From contig DMYW01000007.1 of NCBI GenBank assembly GCA_003482455.1, forward strand, positions 3,204 to 57,739: a stretch of DNA of 54,536 bases, given 5' to 3'. A program made the translations under genes and the position numbers. Positions 33,333-42,549 of this stretch are shown here, piece after piece; the stretch's first letter is position 1; each line of letters begins with the position of its first letter. Under the pieces are notes generated by a model. It saw only the letters and a program-made list of their open reading frames with translations. It was not told the DNA's origin and did no database searches. This stretch comes from Rheinheimera sp. (GTDB taxonomy: Bacteria > Pseudomonadota > Gammaproteobacteria > Enterobacterales > Alteromonadaceae).

Positions 33333-34934
33333 ATGGCCAGTGCACAATTTCTTGAAGAAGTGAATAAACGCCGCACGTTCGCGATCATCTCTCACCCGGA
33401 CGCCGGTAAAACCACCATCACCGAAAAGGTGTTGCTGTTTGGACAACTGATCCAACGCGCTGGTACCGTCAAAGGCAAAAAATCCGGGCAGTTTGCCACC
33501 TCCGACTGGATGGAAATGGAAAAAGAGCGGGGCATCTCGGTGACCACCTCGGTGATGCAATTTCCTTATGCCGACTGCTTGGTCAACCTGCTCGACACGC
33601 CAGGTCACGAAGACTTCTCGGAAGATACCTATCGCACACTAACCGCGGTAGATAGCTGCTTGATGGTCATCGACGGCGCCAAGGGTGTTGAAGATCGCAC
33701 CATCAAGTTGATGGAAGTGACGCGCTTGCGCGACACGCCCATCATCACCTTTATGAACAAAATGGACCGCGATATTCGCGATCCGATTGATTTGCTCGAT
33801 GAAGTGGAAAGCGTTTTAAAAATCGCTTGTGCGCCTATTACCTGGCCCATCGCTTCCGGCAAAGAATTCAAAGGCGTGTACCACATCTTGCGCGATGAAG
33901 TGATTTTTTATAAATCCGGCATGGGCCATACCATTCAAGAGGTCGATATCATCAAAGGCATCGACAACCCTGAACTGGATGCCCGTATTGGTTATTACGC
34001 GGCGGACCTGCGCGAACAAATGGAATTGGTGCGTGGCGCCAGCCACGAGTTTGACCGCGAGGCGTTTTTAAAAGGCGAATTAACGCCGGTGTTCTTTGGT
34101 ACCGCTTTGGGTAACTTTGGCGTTGACCATATGCTCGATGGCTTGACCGAATGGGCGCCAGCGCCGCTGTCACGCGCGACAACCGATCGTACCGTGGAGC
34201 CGTCTGAAGAAACCTTCTCCGGTTTTGTGTTTAAAATTCAAGCCAACATGGACCCGAAACACCGCGACCGCGTGGCGTTTTTACGTATTGTGTCGGGTAA
34301 ATACGAAAAAGGCATGAAGATGCACCATGTGCGTATCGGCAAAGACGTGTTAGTGCCGCAAGCCTTGACCTTCTTAGCCGGTGACCGTGAACACGTTGAA
34401 GAAGCCTACCCTGGCGATATCATTGGTTTACATAACCACGGCACCATTCAGATCGGTGACACTTTTAGTGCGGGCGAAAAATTTACTTTCACCGGTATTC
34501 CAAACTTCGCACCGGAATTATTCCGCCGTATTCGCTTGCGTGATCCGTTAAAGCAAAAACAACTGCTCAAAGGCTTGGTGCAATTATCCGAAGAAGGCGC
34601 AGTGCAAGTGTTCCGCCCGCTCGATAACAACGATTTAATCGTCGGCGCCGTTGGTGTGCTGCAGTTTGACGTGGTGGTGCACCGCTTAAAATCGGAATAC
34701 AACGTCGATGCGATTTATGAATCGGTCAACGTCAACACGGCGCGCTGGGTGTACTCAGACGATGCCAAAGCATTGGAAGAATTAAAGAACAAAGCCAGCA
34801 CTAACTTAGCGCTGGACGGTGGCGATAACTTAAGTTATCTCGCCCCAACCAATGTCAACCTGAACTTGGCGATGGAACGTCACCCGAAAGTGACCTTCTT
34901 AAAAACGCGTGAACACGCCAAAGCTGGCAAATAA
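33333..34934 (+). CDS. prfC: Peptide chain release factor 3
   Basis: A GTPase that recycles release factors 1 and 2 from the ribosome after termination. The 533 residues (E. coli 529) show the translational GTPase set: G1 HPDAGKTT (21-28), switch region ERGISVTTS, G3 DTPGHEDF and G4 NKMD. The RF3-type C-terminal domains follow. AGGA lies about 11 bases before the ATG. It is followed after 26 bases by argS and the two probably share a transcript. Confidence 0.97.
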   Translation: MASAQFLEEVNKRRTFAIISHPDAGKTTITEKVLLFGQLIQRAGTVKGKKSGQFATSDWMEMEKERGISVTTSVMQFPYADCLVNLLDTPGHEDFSEDTYRTLTAVDSCLMVIDGAKGVEDRTIKLMEVTRLRDTPIITFMNKMDRDIRDPIDLLDEVESVLKIACAPITWPIASGKEFKGVYHILRDEVIFYKSGMGHTIQEVDIIKGIDNPELDARIGYYAADLREQMELVRGASHEFDREAFLKGELTPVFFGTALGNFGVDHMLDGLTEWAPAPLSRATTDRTVEPSEETFSGFVFKIQANMDPKHRDRVAFLRIVSGKYEKGMKMHHVRIGKDVLVPQALTFLAGDREHVEEAYPGDIIGLHNHGTIQIGDTFSAGEKFTFTGIPNFAPELFRRIRLRDPLKQKQLLKGLVQLSEEGAVQVFRPLDNNDLIVGAVGVLQFDVVVHRLKSEYNVDAIYESVNVNTARWVYSDDAKALEELKNKASTNLALDGGDNLSYLAPTNVNLNLAMERHPKVTFLKTREHAKAGK

Positions 34935-34960
34935 CGGCCGGTCAATAACAGGATATCTTG

Positions 34961-36700
34961 ATGAATATTAAACAGTTACTGGTTGATAAAACCAAAGCGG
35001 CCTTTGTCAAAGTAGGCCTGCCAGACAGCACCAACACCGGCGTAACCCAAAGCACCAAAGTTGAATTTGGTGACTACCAAATTAACGGCGCCATGGCGGC
35101 GGCGAAGCTTTTAAAAACCAACCCACGCGCACTGGCCGAGCAATTATTGGGCGCGCTGGATTTGACCGATATTGCCAGCAAAGTCGAGATCGCCGGTCCT
35201 GGGTTTATCAACGTTACGTTAAAACCTGAATTTATCGCCGCGCAGTTAACGCAAGCGGCGGCGTCACCACGATTGGGCGTGAGCGAAAACACCGCACCAC
35301 AAACCGTGGTGGTGGATTATTCGGCGCCAAACCTTGCCAAAGAAATGCACGTTGGCCATCTGCGCTCCACCATCATTGGTGATGCCGTGGTGCGCGCACT
35401 GGAATTCTGGGGCGATAAAGTCATTCGACAAAACCACATGGGTGACTGGGGCACGCAGTTTGGCATGTTGATCGCGCACCTTGAAGACAAATTGGCGCAA
35501 GGTGTTGATTTAGAATCAGTCGCACTGGCGGATTTAGAAGATTTCTACCGCGAAGCAAAAAAACGCTTTGATGATGAAGCCGGATTTGCCGACAAATCGC
35601 GCGATTATGTGGTGAAGCTGCAAAGTGGTGATGCCCATTGCCAAAAACTGTGGCAGCTGTTTATCGACACCTCGGTCAAGCACAGCGAAGAAGTGTACCG
35701 TAAACTGAACGTCACGTTAGGCCATGAACATATCAAGCCAGAATCGGCTTACAACGACATGTTGGCGCCGATTGTTGATGAGTTAAAAGCCAAAGGCATC
35801 GCGGTGGAAGACCAAGGCGCGCTGGTGGTGTTTTTACATGAACTGGCCGACAAAGAAGGCAATCCATCGCCTTTTATTATCCAAAAAACTGGCGGCGGCT
35901 TTTTGTATGCCACCACCGACTTGGCGGCGTGCCAATACCGCAGCCACGAGCTGGCGGTTGACCGCATCGTCATTTTCACCGATGCGCGCCAAGCCCTGCA
36001 CTTTAAACAAGTGGAATTGGTGGCCCGCAAAGCCGGCTTATTGCGCGAACAAACTTCGTATGAGCACGCGCCGTTTGGCACCATGATGGGCGAAGATGGC
36101 AAGCCGTTTAAAACCCGCACCGGCGGCACCGTCAAATTGGCCGAACTGCTGGACGAAGCTGTCAGCCGCGCCCTCGAAACCGTCAAAGCCAAATCATCGG
36201 ATTTAACTGACGATGAAATTGCTGAAGTGGCGCGCAAAGTCGGTATTGGCGCGGTGAAATTCGCTGATCTTTCGAAAAACCGCACCTCGGATTACATCTT
36301 TAGCTGGGATTCGATGTTAAGTTTTGAAGGCGCCACCGCTCCATACTTGCAATACGCCTACACCCGTGTGCGCAGTATCCTGCGCCGAGCCGGCGTTGAC
36401 GATAGTTTCCAAGCGCCAATGCAGCTCTTGGAAAGCCAAGAAAAACAACTGGGCCTGAAAGTGCTGCAGTTTGAAGAAACACTGCAACAGGTGATGAAAG
36501 ACGCGCAGCCAAACTTGCTGTGTAATTACTTGTACGAGCTGTCTGGCCTGTTTATGGGCTTTTACGAAGCTTGCCCAATCCTCAAAGACGGCATTGAACC
36601 AAGCGTGCGTGACAGCCGTTTAATGCAAAGCATTTTGGTGTCCAAGTTACTGGCCAAAGGCTTAGATTTACTCGGCATCGATGTGATGGAAAAGATGTAA
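34961..36700 (+). CDS. argS: Arginyl-tRNA synthetase
   Basis: A class I synthetase for tRNA-Arg. The 579 residues (E. coli 577) carry the N-terminal additional domain, the HIGH-type motif HVGH at 130-133 (LAKEMHVGHLRSTI) and the ArgRS-specific stretch KTRTGGTVKL in place of a classical KMSKS. The DALR anticodon-binding domain closes the protein. I use the ATG at 34961, seven bases after AGGA; a TTG directly before it is less likely. A clear terminator follows the stop. Confidence 0.97.
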   Translation: MNIKQLLVDKTKAAFVKVGLPDSTNTGVTQSTKVEFGDYQINGAMAAAKLLKTNPRALAEQLLGALDLTDIASKVEIAGPGFINVTLKPEFIAAQLTQAAASPRLGVSENTAPQTVVVDYSAPNLAKEMHVGHLRSTIIGDAVVRALEFWGDKVIRQNHMGDWGTQFGMLIAHLEDKLAQGVDLESVALADLEDFYREAKKRFDDEAGFADKSRDYVVKLQSGDAHCQKLWQLFIDTSVKHSEEVYRKLNVTLGHEHIKPESAYNDMLAPIVDELKAKGIAVEDQGALVVFLHELADKEGNPSPFIIQKTGGGFLYATTDLAACQYRSHELAVDRIVIFTDARQALHFKQVELVARKAGLLREQTSYEHAPFGTMMGEDGKPFKTRTGGTVKLAELLDEAVSRALETVKAKSSDLTDDEIAEVARKVGIGAVKFADLSKNRTSDYIFSWDSMLSFEGATAPYLQYAYTRVRSILRRAGVDDSFQAPMQLLESQEKQLGLKVLQFEETLQQVMKDAQPNLLCNYLYELSGLFMGFYEACPILKDGIEPSVRDSRLMQSILVSKLLAKGLDLLGIDVMEKM

Positions 36701-36710
36701 CATCATAAGC

Positions 36711-36737
36711 AAAAGGGCCAGTTTTCTGGCCCTTTGT
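36711..36737 (+). terminator. Intrinsic terminator after argS
   Basis: An AAAGGGCCAG/CTGGCCCTTT stem with a TTTT loop, followed by GTTTTGG, 10 bases after the argS stop. Confidence 0.85.
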
Positions 36738-36817
36738 TTTGGTGCGAACGTGCGGTTAATACCCGCAGCGGTGAGAAGCGTTTGGGGTGGTGGTTCGACA
36801 TTACGAGGAGCTACCGA

Positions 36818-36911
36818 GCTGCGCTTTCACATAGCTGCAGCGCAGCAAGACAGGCCGCAACGAGGCAGTTCAGGGTTGCGTTGCACCTGCCCTCAAAGCA
36901 GCCGCGGCTGC
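36818..36911. repeat. Cluster of inverted repeats between argS and pdxH
   Basis: GCTGCGCT (36818-36825) pairs with AGCGCAGC (36839-36846), and GCAGCCGCGGCTGC (36898-36911) is a perfect 14-bp palindrome. The surrounding 270-bp gap is GC-rich and holds no credible gene. It could be a decayed palindromic repeat element or regulatory DNA for pdxH. Confidence 0.4.
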
Positions 36912-37011
36912 ACCCGCTAAGTACGTACCAGACTGATACTATGGGATAAGCACAACCCTAGAATTCTGCTTATCCGCACCGACCGACATTCGTGCTAACA
37001 AGGAGTCCCCG

Positions 37012-37656
37012 ATGAGCGTAAACGTCGCCGATATTCGTCGCAGTTACACCAAAGAAAAACTCGATATCGATAAGTTAAACCAAGATCCGTTTGTGCAATT
37101 TGAAGGCTGGCTGAAAGACGCTATTGCCGCCGAATTGCCAGATCCAACCGCCATGTGCGTGGCAACGGTAGATAGCGAAGGCCAGCCGTCGCAGCGCTTG
37201 GTGCTGCTCAAAGACGTAAGTCCGGCCGGGTTCGTGTTTTATACCAACTTGGGCTCGCGCAAAGCGCAAGAGTTAACTGGCAATCCGAAGGTGTGTTTAC
37301 ACTTTCCGTGGCATCCGCTGGAGCGCCAGGTGATTGTCTATGGCACGGCCGAACCAGTGCCAACCACGCAAGTGCTGAAATACTTTTTATCAAGGCCGAA
37401 AGAAAGCCAGCTGGCGGCCTGGGCATCTGAGCAAAGCCGGCCCGTGTCCACGCGCCAAGCCTTGCTGCAAAAGTTCGCCGAGATCAAACACAAGTTCGAA
37501 CATGGCGAAGTGCCAGTGCCAAGTTTTTGGGGCGGCTTTTTGATCAAACCGCATAAAATCGAATTTTGGCAAGGCGGTGAACATCGCTTGCACGACCGCT
37601 TTATGTATAGCCGCCAAGCGGATGGCTCATGGACGATTGAGCGCTTGTGCCCTTAA
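37012..37656 (+). CDS. pdxH: Pyridoxamine 5'-phosphate oxidase
   Basis: An FMN enzyme that oxidises pyridoxine or pyridoxamine 5'-phosphate to pyridoxal 5'-phosphate. The 214 residues (E. coli 218) contain the FMN-binding pieces QRLVLLKDV and FYTNLGSRKAQEL, WHPLERQV, and the conserved end (FWQGGEHRLHDRF...RLCP). AAGGAG lies eight bases before the ATG. It is a single gene; an imperfect hairpin follows the stop. Confidence 0.96.
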   Translation: MSVNVADIRRSYTKEKLDIDKLNQDPFVQFEGWLKDAIAAELPDPTAMCVATVDSEGQPSQRLVLLKDVSPAGFVFYTNLGSRKAQELTGNPKVCLHFPWHPLERQVIVYGTAEPVPTTQVLKYFLSRPKESQLAAWASEQSRPVSTRQALLQKFAEIKHKFEHGEVPVPSFWGGFLIKPHKIEFWQGGEHRLHDRFMYSRQADGSWTIERLCP

Positions 37657-37674
37657 TGGCATAGCCCTTGACTA

Positions 37675-37709
37675 AGCAGCAGTGTTCTTAACAAAGAATG
37701 CTGCTGTTG
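37675..37709 (+). terminator. Possible weak terminator after pdxH
   Basis: AGCAGCA/TGCTGCT arms with an inner TTCTT/AAGAA pairing lie 19 bases after the pdxH stop. The following tract (GTTGT) is only weakly T-rich, so function is uncertain. Confidence 0.4.
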
Positions 37710-37928
37710 TATCTGCGGTTTTCACCAAGCCGCATGGCTGGTCTTGCTCTGCCACCGCTTACCCAGCAACTCGCTTTTTGTCATTGACGAGATCCGGCGC
37801 AATTCTTTGAGTTCAGTCGGCGTACCAACGCCTGTGGAAACAGCCTGTTGCATCTTTTGCACTGCATCCTTGGAGGTTTTTGCGTTACTGTGCAACTTTG
37901 ATGTATTTGCCAAAAGGAACTGAATTTT

Positions 37929-38465
37929 ATGGATCTGCAACCGACACTTTCGGGTCAAACCCTTAGATTAATCCCACTGGATGCGTCGCATAAAGACGAT
38001 TTAATTCGCGCGGCCAGCGACCCGCTGATTTGGCAGTTGCACCCTGAACCAACCCGGTATTTACCGGAAGTCTTTACCAAGGTGTTTGCATCAGGTTTGC
38101 AAAGTGGTGGGGCGTTTTTAATTACCGACAAGCACAGCGGGGAAGTGCTCGGCACGACGCGATTTTATGAATTTAACCCGCAGCAGTCCTCGGTGGCCAT
38201 AGGCTACACCTTTTTGGTGCGCTCGCGCTGGGGCGGTTCAAGCAACAGTGAGTTAAAACGTATCATGCTCGATCATGCGTTTTTGTCGGTCGATACCGTA
38301 TGGTTTCATGTCGGCGAGCATAACCTGCGCTCGCGGCGCGCCGTTGAAAAATTGGGTGCGCGCTATAGTCATCTGGAAAATGAATCACCGACTGGGGCTG
38401 TACGCAATACAGTGTTTTATCGGCTGGATAAAGCCGTGTGGTTGACAAATAACCTGCTTCAGTGA
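37929..38465 (+). CDS. GNAT acetyltransferase, RimJ/RimL-like
   Basis: A 178-residue GNAT-fold protein. The N-terminus (LSGQTLRLIPLD) and the later block (FHVGEHNLRSRRAVEKLGARY) are typical of the Acetyltransf_3 (RimL) group, which acetylate protein N-termini or small amines. The acetyl-CoA loop is less canonical (RSRWGGSSN) than the usual RxxGxG/A. AGGAA lies nine bases upstream of the ATG. The gene stands alone and its substrate is unknown. Confidence 0.85.
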   Translation: MDLQPTLSGQTLRLIPLDASHKDDLIRAASDPLIWQLHPEPTRYLPEVFTKVFASGLQSGGAFLITDKHSGEVLGTTRFYEFNPQQSSVAIGYTFLVRSRWGGSSNSELKRIMLDHAFLSVDTVWFHVGEHNLRSRRAVEKLGARYSHLENESPTGAVRNTVFYRLDKAVWLTNNLLQ

Positions 38466-38609
38466 AGTGCTGCGGTGCTCGTACATGGCGTTCGGCAGAT
38501 ATTTCTGGCGAAACATTGCAAGACAGGTGGCAATCTTTACAATAGAAAGTGATGTCGCACGGCATCGTTCATTTTTTATAAGCTCATCAGCATACAAGGG
38601 ATCTACGCG

Positions 38610-38840
38610 ATGAAAACTGTATTTGTGGTTACTGCGGCGCTTGTCGCCTTGACGTCGTTTCAAACATTCGCTGCACCAAAAAGTTGTGAAGAGTTAAAGG
38701 CTGAAATTGCAGCCAAACTCGATGCCAAAGGGGTAAAAAATTACCAGCTGGAGATAGTGGCAACGGCCGATGCCGGCAACTCGGTGGTCATTGGGTCTTG
38801 CGAGACGGGCACCAAAAAAATCACCTACAAAAAAGTGTAA
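38610..38840 (+). CDS. DUF1161 family periplasmic protein
   Basis: A 76-residue secreted protein with a Sec signal peptide (cleavage after TFAA, about residue 22). The mature part begins with the family pattern KSCEELKAEIAAKLDAKG and ends with VIGSCETGTKKITY; the two cysteines probably form a disulphide. Function of the family is unknown. A ribosome site is weak (GGGATC about nine bases upstream). A terminator follows at once. Confidence 0.85.
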   Translation: MKTVFVVTAALVALTSFQTFAAPKSCEELKAEIAAKLDAKGVKNYQLEIVATADAGNSVVIGSCETGTKKITYKKV

Positions 38841-38844
38841 TCAC

Positions 38845-38872
38845 AAGGCCCTTGCGGGCCTTGTTGCTTTTA
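38845..38872 (+). terminator. Intrinsic terminator after DUF1161 gene
   Basis: A CAAGGCCC/GGGCCTTG stem with a TTGC loop, then TTGCTTTTAT, five bases after the stop codon. Confidence 0.8.
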
Positions 38873-38912
38873 TGCAGCAAATAGCGCTTTGCAAACCACT
38901 GAGACACGAGAC

Positions 38913-39725
38913 TTGATCCGCCTATTTGATACCCATTGTCATCTCGATCTGCCGGAACTAGCCATTGATGCTCAGCTGTGGGCGCAACAGGCTGTTGCGG
39001 CTGGTGTCCGTCATATCTTGGTGCCTGCGGTCTCCCCCAAACGCTGGGATGTACAACACGAGCTCCAAAGGTTTCTCGCTCAGCAAGTTCCCCAATTGCA
39101 TATACACCTTGCCTTAGGCGTGCATCCTTGGTGGCATAGGGATGTCACGCCGCAGGCATGGCCGCAGTTAGAGCAAAGATTACAAGGCGCTCAATATGCA
39201 GCGGTTGGCGAATGCGGCTTGGATTTTTCATTAGATTGGTTGGCTGAGTCAGAACGAGAGACTGAACGGCAGCGGCAAACCGAAGTGTTTCGTGCGCAAG
39301 TTGAAATAGCCCAAGCCTTGCACAAACCGTTAGTGTTGCATCATCGGAAAAGTCAGCCCGAACTGCTGGCGGTGTTAAAGCAAAGCCGATTCTGCCATGG
39401 CGGCATCTTGCATGCATTTTCAGGTAGCCAAGCGCAGGCCAAAGCTTTTCTGGACCTTGGGTTTAAATTAGGCATTGGTGGCACCATCAGTTATGCACGG
39501 GCAGAAAAAACTCGCCATACGGTGTCCAAGCTACCACTCGATGCTTTTGTACTAGAGACTGACGCGCCATCAATGCCGTTGTTTGGCTATCAAGGACAGC
39601 TGAATCACCCGGCAATGACGCAGCGGGTTTTTGCATGTTTCTGCGAACTGCGCTCGGAAGAACCGCAACTGATCGCGCAGCAGCTGTGGCGTAATAGTTG
39701 TTTGGCACTAAAACTGCCGTATTAA
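38913..39725 (+). CDS. TatD-family metal-dependent hydrolase (YjjV-like)
   Basis: A 270-residue TIM-barrel hydrolase of the TatD family, probable 3'-5' DNase. Metal ligands are visible: DTHCHLD at the start, Glu in VGECGLDF, His in LVLHHRK, His in ILHAFSG and the late LETDAPSMP. It is closest in pattern to E. coli YjjV (GGTISYARAEKTR, FGYQGQLNHP). I place the start at the TTG of 38913, which gives (M)IRLFDTHCHL and aligns with YjjV; a TTG at 38889 is possible. The region before it is a terminator, so the gene needs its own promoter, not identified here. Confidence 0.85.
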   Translation: MIRLFDTHCHLDLPELAIDAQLWAQQAVAAGVRHILVPAVSPKRWDVQHELQRFLAQQVPQLHIHLALGVHPWWHRDVTPQAWPQLEQRLQGAQYAAVGECGLDFSLDWLAESERETERQRQTEVFRAQVEIAQALHKPLVLHHRKSQPELLAVLKQSRFCHGGILHAFSGSQAQAKAFLDLGFKLGIGGTISYARAEKTRHTVSKLPLDAFVLETDAPSMPLFGYQGQLNHPAMTQRVFACFCELRSEEPQLIAQQLWRNSCLALKLPY

Positions 39726-39860
39726 CATTATTGGCGGTGACGTTGTGGCAGCAACGCGGTGCCGATAGGGGCGGCTGTATAGTTTGAGGTTTAGACCGGT
39801 CTCCACAACGACCTATGCACAACACGTTTTATCAGGTAATTCTTCCACGCAAGGATGTGC

Positions 39861-40544
39861 TTAGTGATCGTCGTGTCGAACAGCTGGTTGCTCACCTTGT
39901 GGTTTGGCGGTTGGCTCGTAGACTTGATGCAGTGGCGCATCTGGTGCGGCTTTTTTTAACGTTGCGTCACTGGCAAGCCAGTGTGACACAAATTGCAGAC
40001 TTCGCCGCAACAGCAACGCCAACAAACCGGCAAAACCGAGCATCCACAGTAGCTGATGCATCAGCTGGCCCCAGCTTTGGCTGACTTTGGCAAAACTGGC
40101 GCCTTGTACCAAACTCACTTTCAAATAGCCGCGCAGTTGCTCGCCCTGGTAGATTTCTTGCACCATCGGCAGCAGGTCGTTTTTTTGCTGCGGCGCATAC
40201 AACAGGCGAGCGGCTTCGGTATCACCAGATTCGGCTAACTTCACGCCATTAGCGTCGTACACCATCACATCATGTAGATAAGGATTGGTGGCCATTTGTT
40301 TCACCAGCGCTTGCAAGCCATCCAATTGGTCATTGTCAATCAAGTAGGCACAGGTTTGCGCTAGCGCTTTGAGCTGTTCGCGCATCAGCACGGCGCTTTG
40401 TTCTGCAAACAGGCGTTGACCTTCTTTTTGACTTAAATGCCACCATTGCAGCAGCAATAAAATCCCGCCTACGGCCAGCACAAATTGCACGCTTTGCCAC
40501 AAACGCGCTGATTTTTTCCGATTTTTTGCCGAAGTTGAGCTCAT
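39861..40544 (-). CDS. ytjB: YtjB/AhpA (Smp) family membrane protein
   Basis: A 227-residue inner-membrane protein with two hydrophobic helices (about 17-37 and 170-187) that bracket a periplasmic domain (MVYDANGVKLAESGD). This is the layout of the SMP/YtjB family, sensor-like but without output domain. Its role is poorly understood. The assignment is supported by its place: divergent from serB, as in E. coli. The ATG at 40544 begins the conserved basic N-terminus; the frame is open upstream but would run through the serB promoter. The Lys/Pro-rich tail is unremarkable. Confidence 0.75.
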   Translation of the reverse strand: MSSTSAKNRKKSARLWQSVQFVLAVGGILLLLQWWHLSQKEGQRLFAEQSAVLMREQLKALAQTCAYLIDNDQLDGLQALVKQMATNPYLHDVMVYDANGVKLAESGDTEAARLLYAPQQKNDLLPMVQEIYQGEQLRGYLKVSLVQGASFAKVSQSWGQLMHQLLWMLGFAGLLALLLRRSLQFVSHWLASDATLKKAAPDAPLHQVYEPTAKPQGEQPAVRHDDH

Positions 40545-40550
40545 ATTGCA

Positions 40551-40580
40551 CTGACAGGGGTGAAAAAATGTCGGTAGAAT
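40551..40580 (+). promoter_or_regulatory. Probable serB promoter
   Basis: CTGACA (40551-40556) and TAGAAT (40575-40580) with an 18-base spacer lie between the divergent ytjB and serB. The expected start near 40587 leaves a leader of about 28 bases before the GTG at 40615. Confidence 0.5.
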
Positions 40581-40614
40581 GCCACGTCGTTTCGCTAAAG
40601 TACAGGGACCCACT

Positions 40615-41631
40615 GTGTCACAATCTGCTTGTTCTTCATCTGTTATTACCGCCTCATCGTTGTCACTTGAAAGTCTTGCGCTTGGTCATTATCAGTTGCA
40701 ATTGGTCGGTGATGCGTTGGAATTCACACCGGCAGTTCGTGGTGTCGCAGCCAGCCGGATCGTGTTGTTTGGTGCGCCTGTGTCTGCAGCTAGTCTTGTC
40801 GAATGGTTTCAGAAAGTGGAGCTGCCAGACCAATACACAGTGTCTGTGCAACAAGCGCATCCGGCATTACCCCGCTCAATCGAACTGCGTTTCGACACAC
40901 TGTTGACTGCCGAGATAGTCGAGCAACTTTATACAGTCGCCAAACAACATGGGCTGGAGCTGGTGTATCAGCATGCAGAAGTATTGCTTGATGTGCCTGG
41001 TGTGTTAGTCATGGATATGGACAGCACGGCAATTCAAATCGAATGTATCGATGAAATTGCCAAGCTGGCAGGGACCGGCGAGCAGGTAGCCGCTGTGACG
41101 GCTCGGGCGATGAATGGTGAACTGGATTTTGCCGCCAGCCTGCGCGAGCGTGTGGCGACACTTAAAGATGCACCTGAGCAGATCCTGGCCGATGTGTTGT
41201 CAACGGTCCCTTTGATGCCGGGGCTGACCGAGTTGTGCCAAACTTTGCTTAGTAAACAATGGCAAGTGGTGATTGCTTCGGGTGGCTTTACTTACTTCAC
41301 CCGTGCGTTGCAGCAGCGCTTGGGCTTGTCAGCAACCTATGCCAACGAGCTTGAAATCATTCATGGTAAGCTCACCGGGCGCGTGCTTGGCGATATTGTT
41401 GATGCCAATACCAAAGCACAAGTGGTGCAACAGACGGCGGTCGCCCACCAAATTCCCGCCAGTCAAACTGTAGCCATTGGCGATGGCGCGAATGACTTAC
41501 CTATGCTTGCGCAAGCAGCGCTTGGTGTAGCGTTTCACGCCAAACCCAAAGTGCAAGCGCAAGCAAAAGCGGCGATCCGCCAAGGCAGCTTGTTACAACT
41601 GCTGAATCTATTGGGCGCATGGAAAGCATGA
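40615..41631 (+). CDS. serB: Phosphoserine phosphatase (GTG start)
   Basis: A HAD phosphatase that makes serine from phosphoserine, the last step of serine synthesis. The 338-residue protein has an N-terminal regulatory part of about 125 residues and the HAD domain with DMDST at 134-138 (nucleophile Asp134), IASGGFTYF and GDGANDLPML. The start is chosen as GTG because AGGGA lies seven bases upstream and the likely promoter -10 overlaps an ATG at 40579. The stop overlaps the next gene's ATG. Confidence 0.94.
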   Translation: MSQSACSSSVITASSLSLESLALGHYQLQLVGDALEFTPAVRGVAASRIVLFGAPVSAASLVEWFQKVELPDQYTVSVQQAHPALPRSIELRFDTLLTAEIVEQLYTVAKQHGLELVYQHAEVLLDVPGVLVMDMDSTAIQIECIDEIAKLAGTGEQVAAVTARAMNGELDFAASLRERVATLKDAPEQILADVLSTVPLMPGLTELCQTLLSKQWQVVIASGGFTYFTRALQQRLGLSATYANELEIIHGKLTGRVLGDIVDANTKAQVVQQTAVAHQIPASQTVAIGDGANDLPMLAQAALGVAFHAKPKVQAQAKAAIRQGSLLQLLNLLGAWKA

Positions 41632-42533
41632 TGAATCATCAACAAAGCAGCGAGTACCTCGAAGCGGGGCATTACAGTTTGCATTTACGCCGACTGCAAC
41701 CGCATGAACCGCACCGGGCTGTGGTGTTGATGTTACATGGTGCGATCGAAAACGGGCGGATATTTTATTCGCATAGTGGCAAAGGCTTAGCTGGATTTTT
41801 AGCGGATCGTGGCTGTCTGGTGTACAGCGTCGATTTTGCTGGCCGCGGTTTATCTAAACCTCACGCTCGAGAGGGGCTGGCGCATTCGCAACACCAGCTG
41901 ATTTGCCACGACATTCCGTTATTAATTGAAACACTGGCCAAACGACACGGCTGCAAAATCCATGTTGTTGCTCATTCGTGGGGCGGTGTGGTAGCGGTGG
42001 CTAGTTTGATCCGCCATGCGCAGATCCGCGCTTTGGTGGCCAGTCAAAGTTATTTCGGCAGCAAGCGACGTATCTCTGTCCGGGGATTCCATCGTTGGCT
42101 TAAAATCGATTGGGTATGGAACCGGCTAGGGCCGTGGCTGGGGCGCCGTTATGGTTATCTGCCGGCGAAAGCTCTGCGCATTGGTGCTGATGATGAGCCG
42201 TTGGCGTATTTGCTTGAGACCATTCAGTGGATCAATAGCACTCAATTTGTCGATCCGACAGACGGCTTCGACTATGCCAAAGCGGCAAGTACAGTGCAGT
42301 GGATGCCGAGTGTGTTTTATGCGGCGGTCAAAGATACTGTGCTTGGCCATCCAACCGATGTGAAACTATTTATGCAGGAATCGAATTTGGCGACTGCCGA
42401 ATATCATCTACTGGGCAAGGTCCGTGGTGACAAGGTCGAGTTTGATCATATCAGTATGCTGACACATCCTGCAGCGTTACAGGGGCATTTTACTGAACTG
42501 TTGCAGTTTATCGAGCAAGCACAACGGCAATAA
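41628..42533 (+). CDS. Alpha/beta hydrolase
   Basis: A 301-residue alpha/beta-hydrolase. The oxyanion turn HGAIENG, the nucleophile elbow AHSWGG (Ser117) and a late Asp-His pair (FDHISML) are visible. The sequence resembles monoglyceride-lipase/lysophospholipase-type enzymes, but no substrate can be assigned. It overlaps the serB stop by four bases (ATGA) with GGAAAG upstream, so it is made with SerB. It converges on the PilZ gene with a 16-base gap. Confidence 0.85.
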   Translation: MMNHQQSSEYLEAGHYSLHLRRLQPHEPHRAVVLMLHGAIENGRIFYSHSGKGLAGFLADRGCLVYSVDFAGRGLSKPHAREGLAHSQHQLICHDIPLLIETLAKRHGCKIHVVAHSWGGVVAVASLIRHAQIRALVASQSYFGSKRRISVRGFHRWLKIDWVWNRLGPWLGRRYGYLPAKALRIGADDEPLAYLLETIQWINSTQFVDPTDGFDYAKAASTVQWMPSVFYAAVKDTVLGHPTDVKLFMQESNLATAEYHLLGKVRGDKVEFDHISMLTHPAALQGHFTELLQFIEQAQRQ

Positions 42534-42549
42534 CGGACAATAAAAAATG

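Noticed and set aside
36734..36949. Plus-strand open frame after argS
   Set aside because: It starts inside the argS terminator and has random-looking composition.
37722..37958. Minus-strand open frame of 78 codons overlapping the GNAT gene start
   Set aside because: The composition is mildly protein-like and basic, but there is no ribosome site, it covers the GNAT leader and start, and no similarity is recognised. A small remnant gene cannot be excluded.
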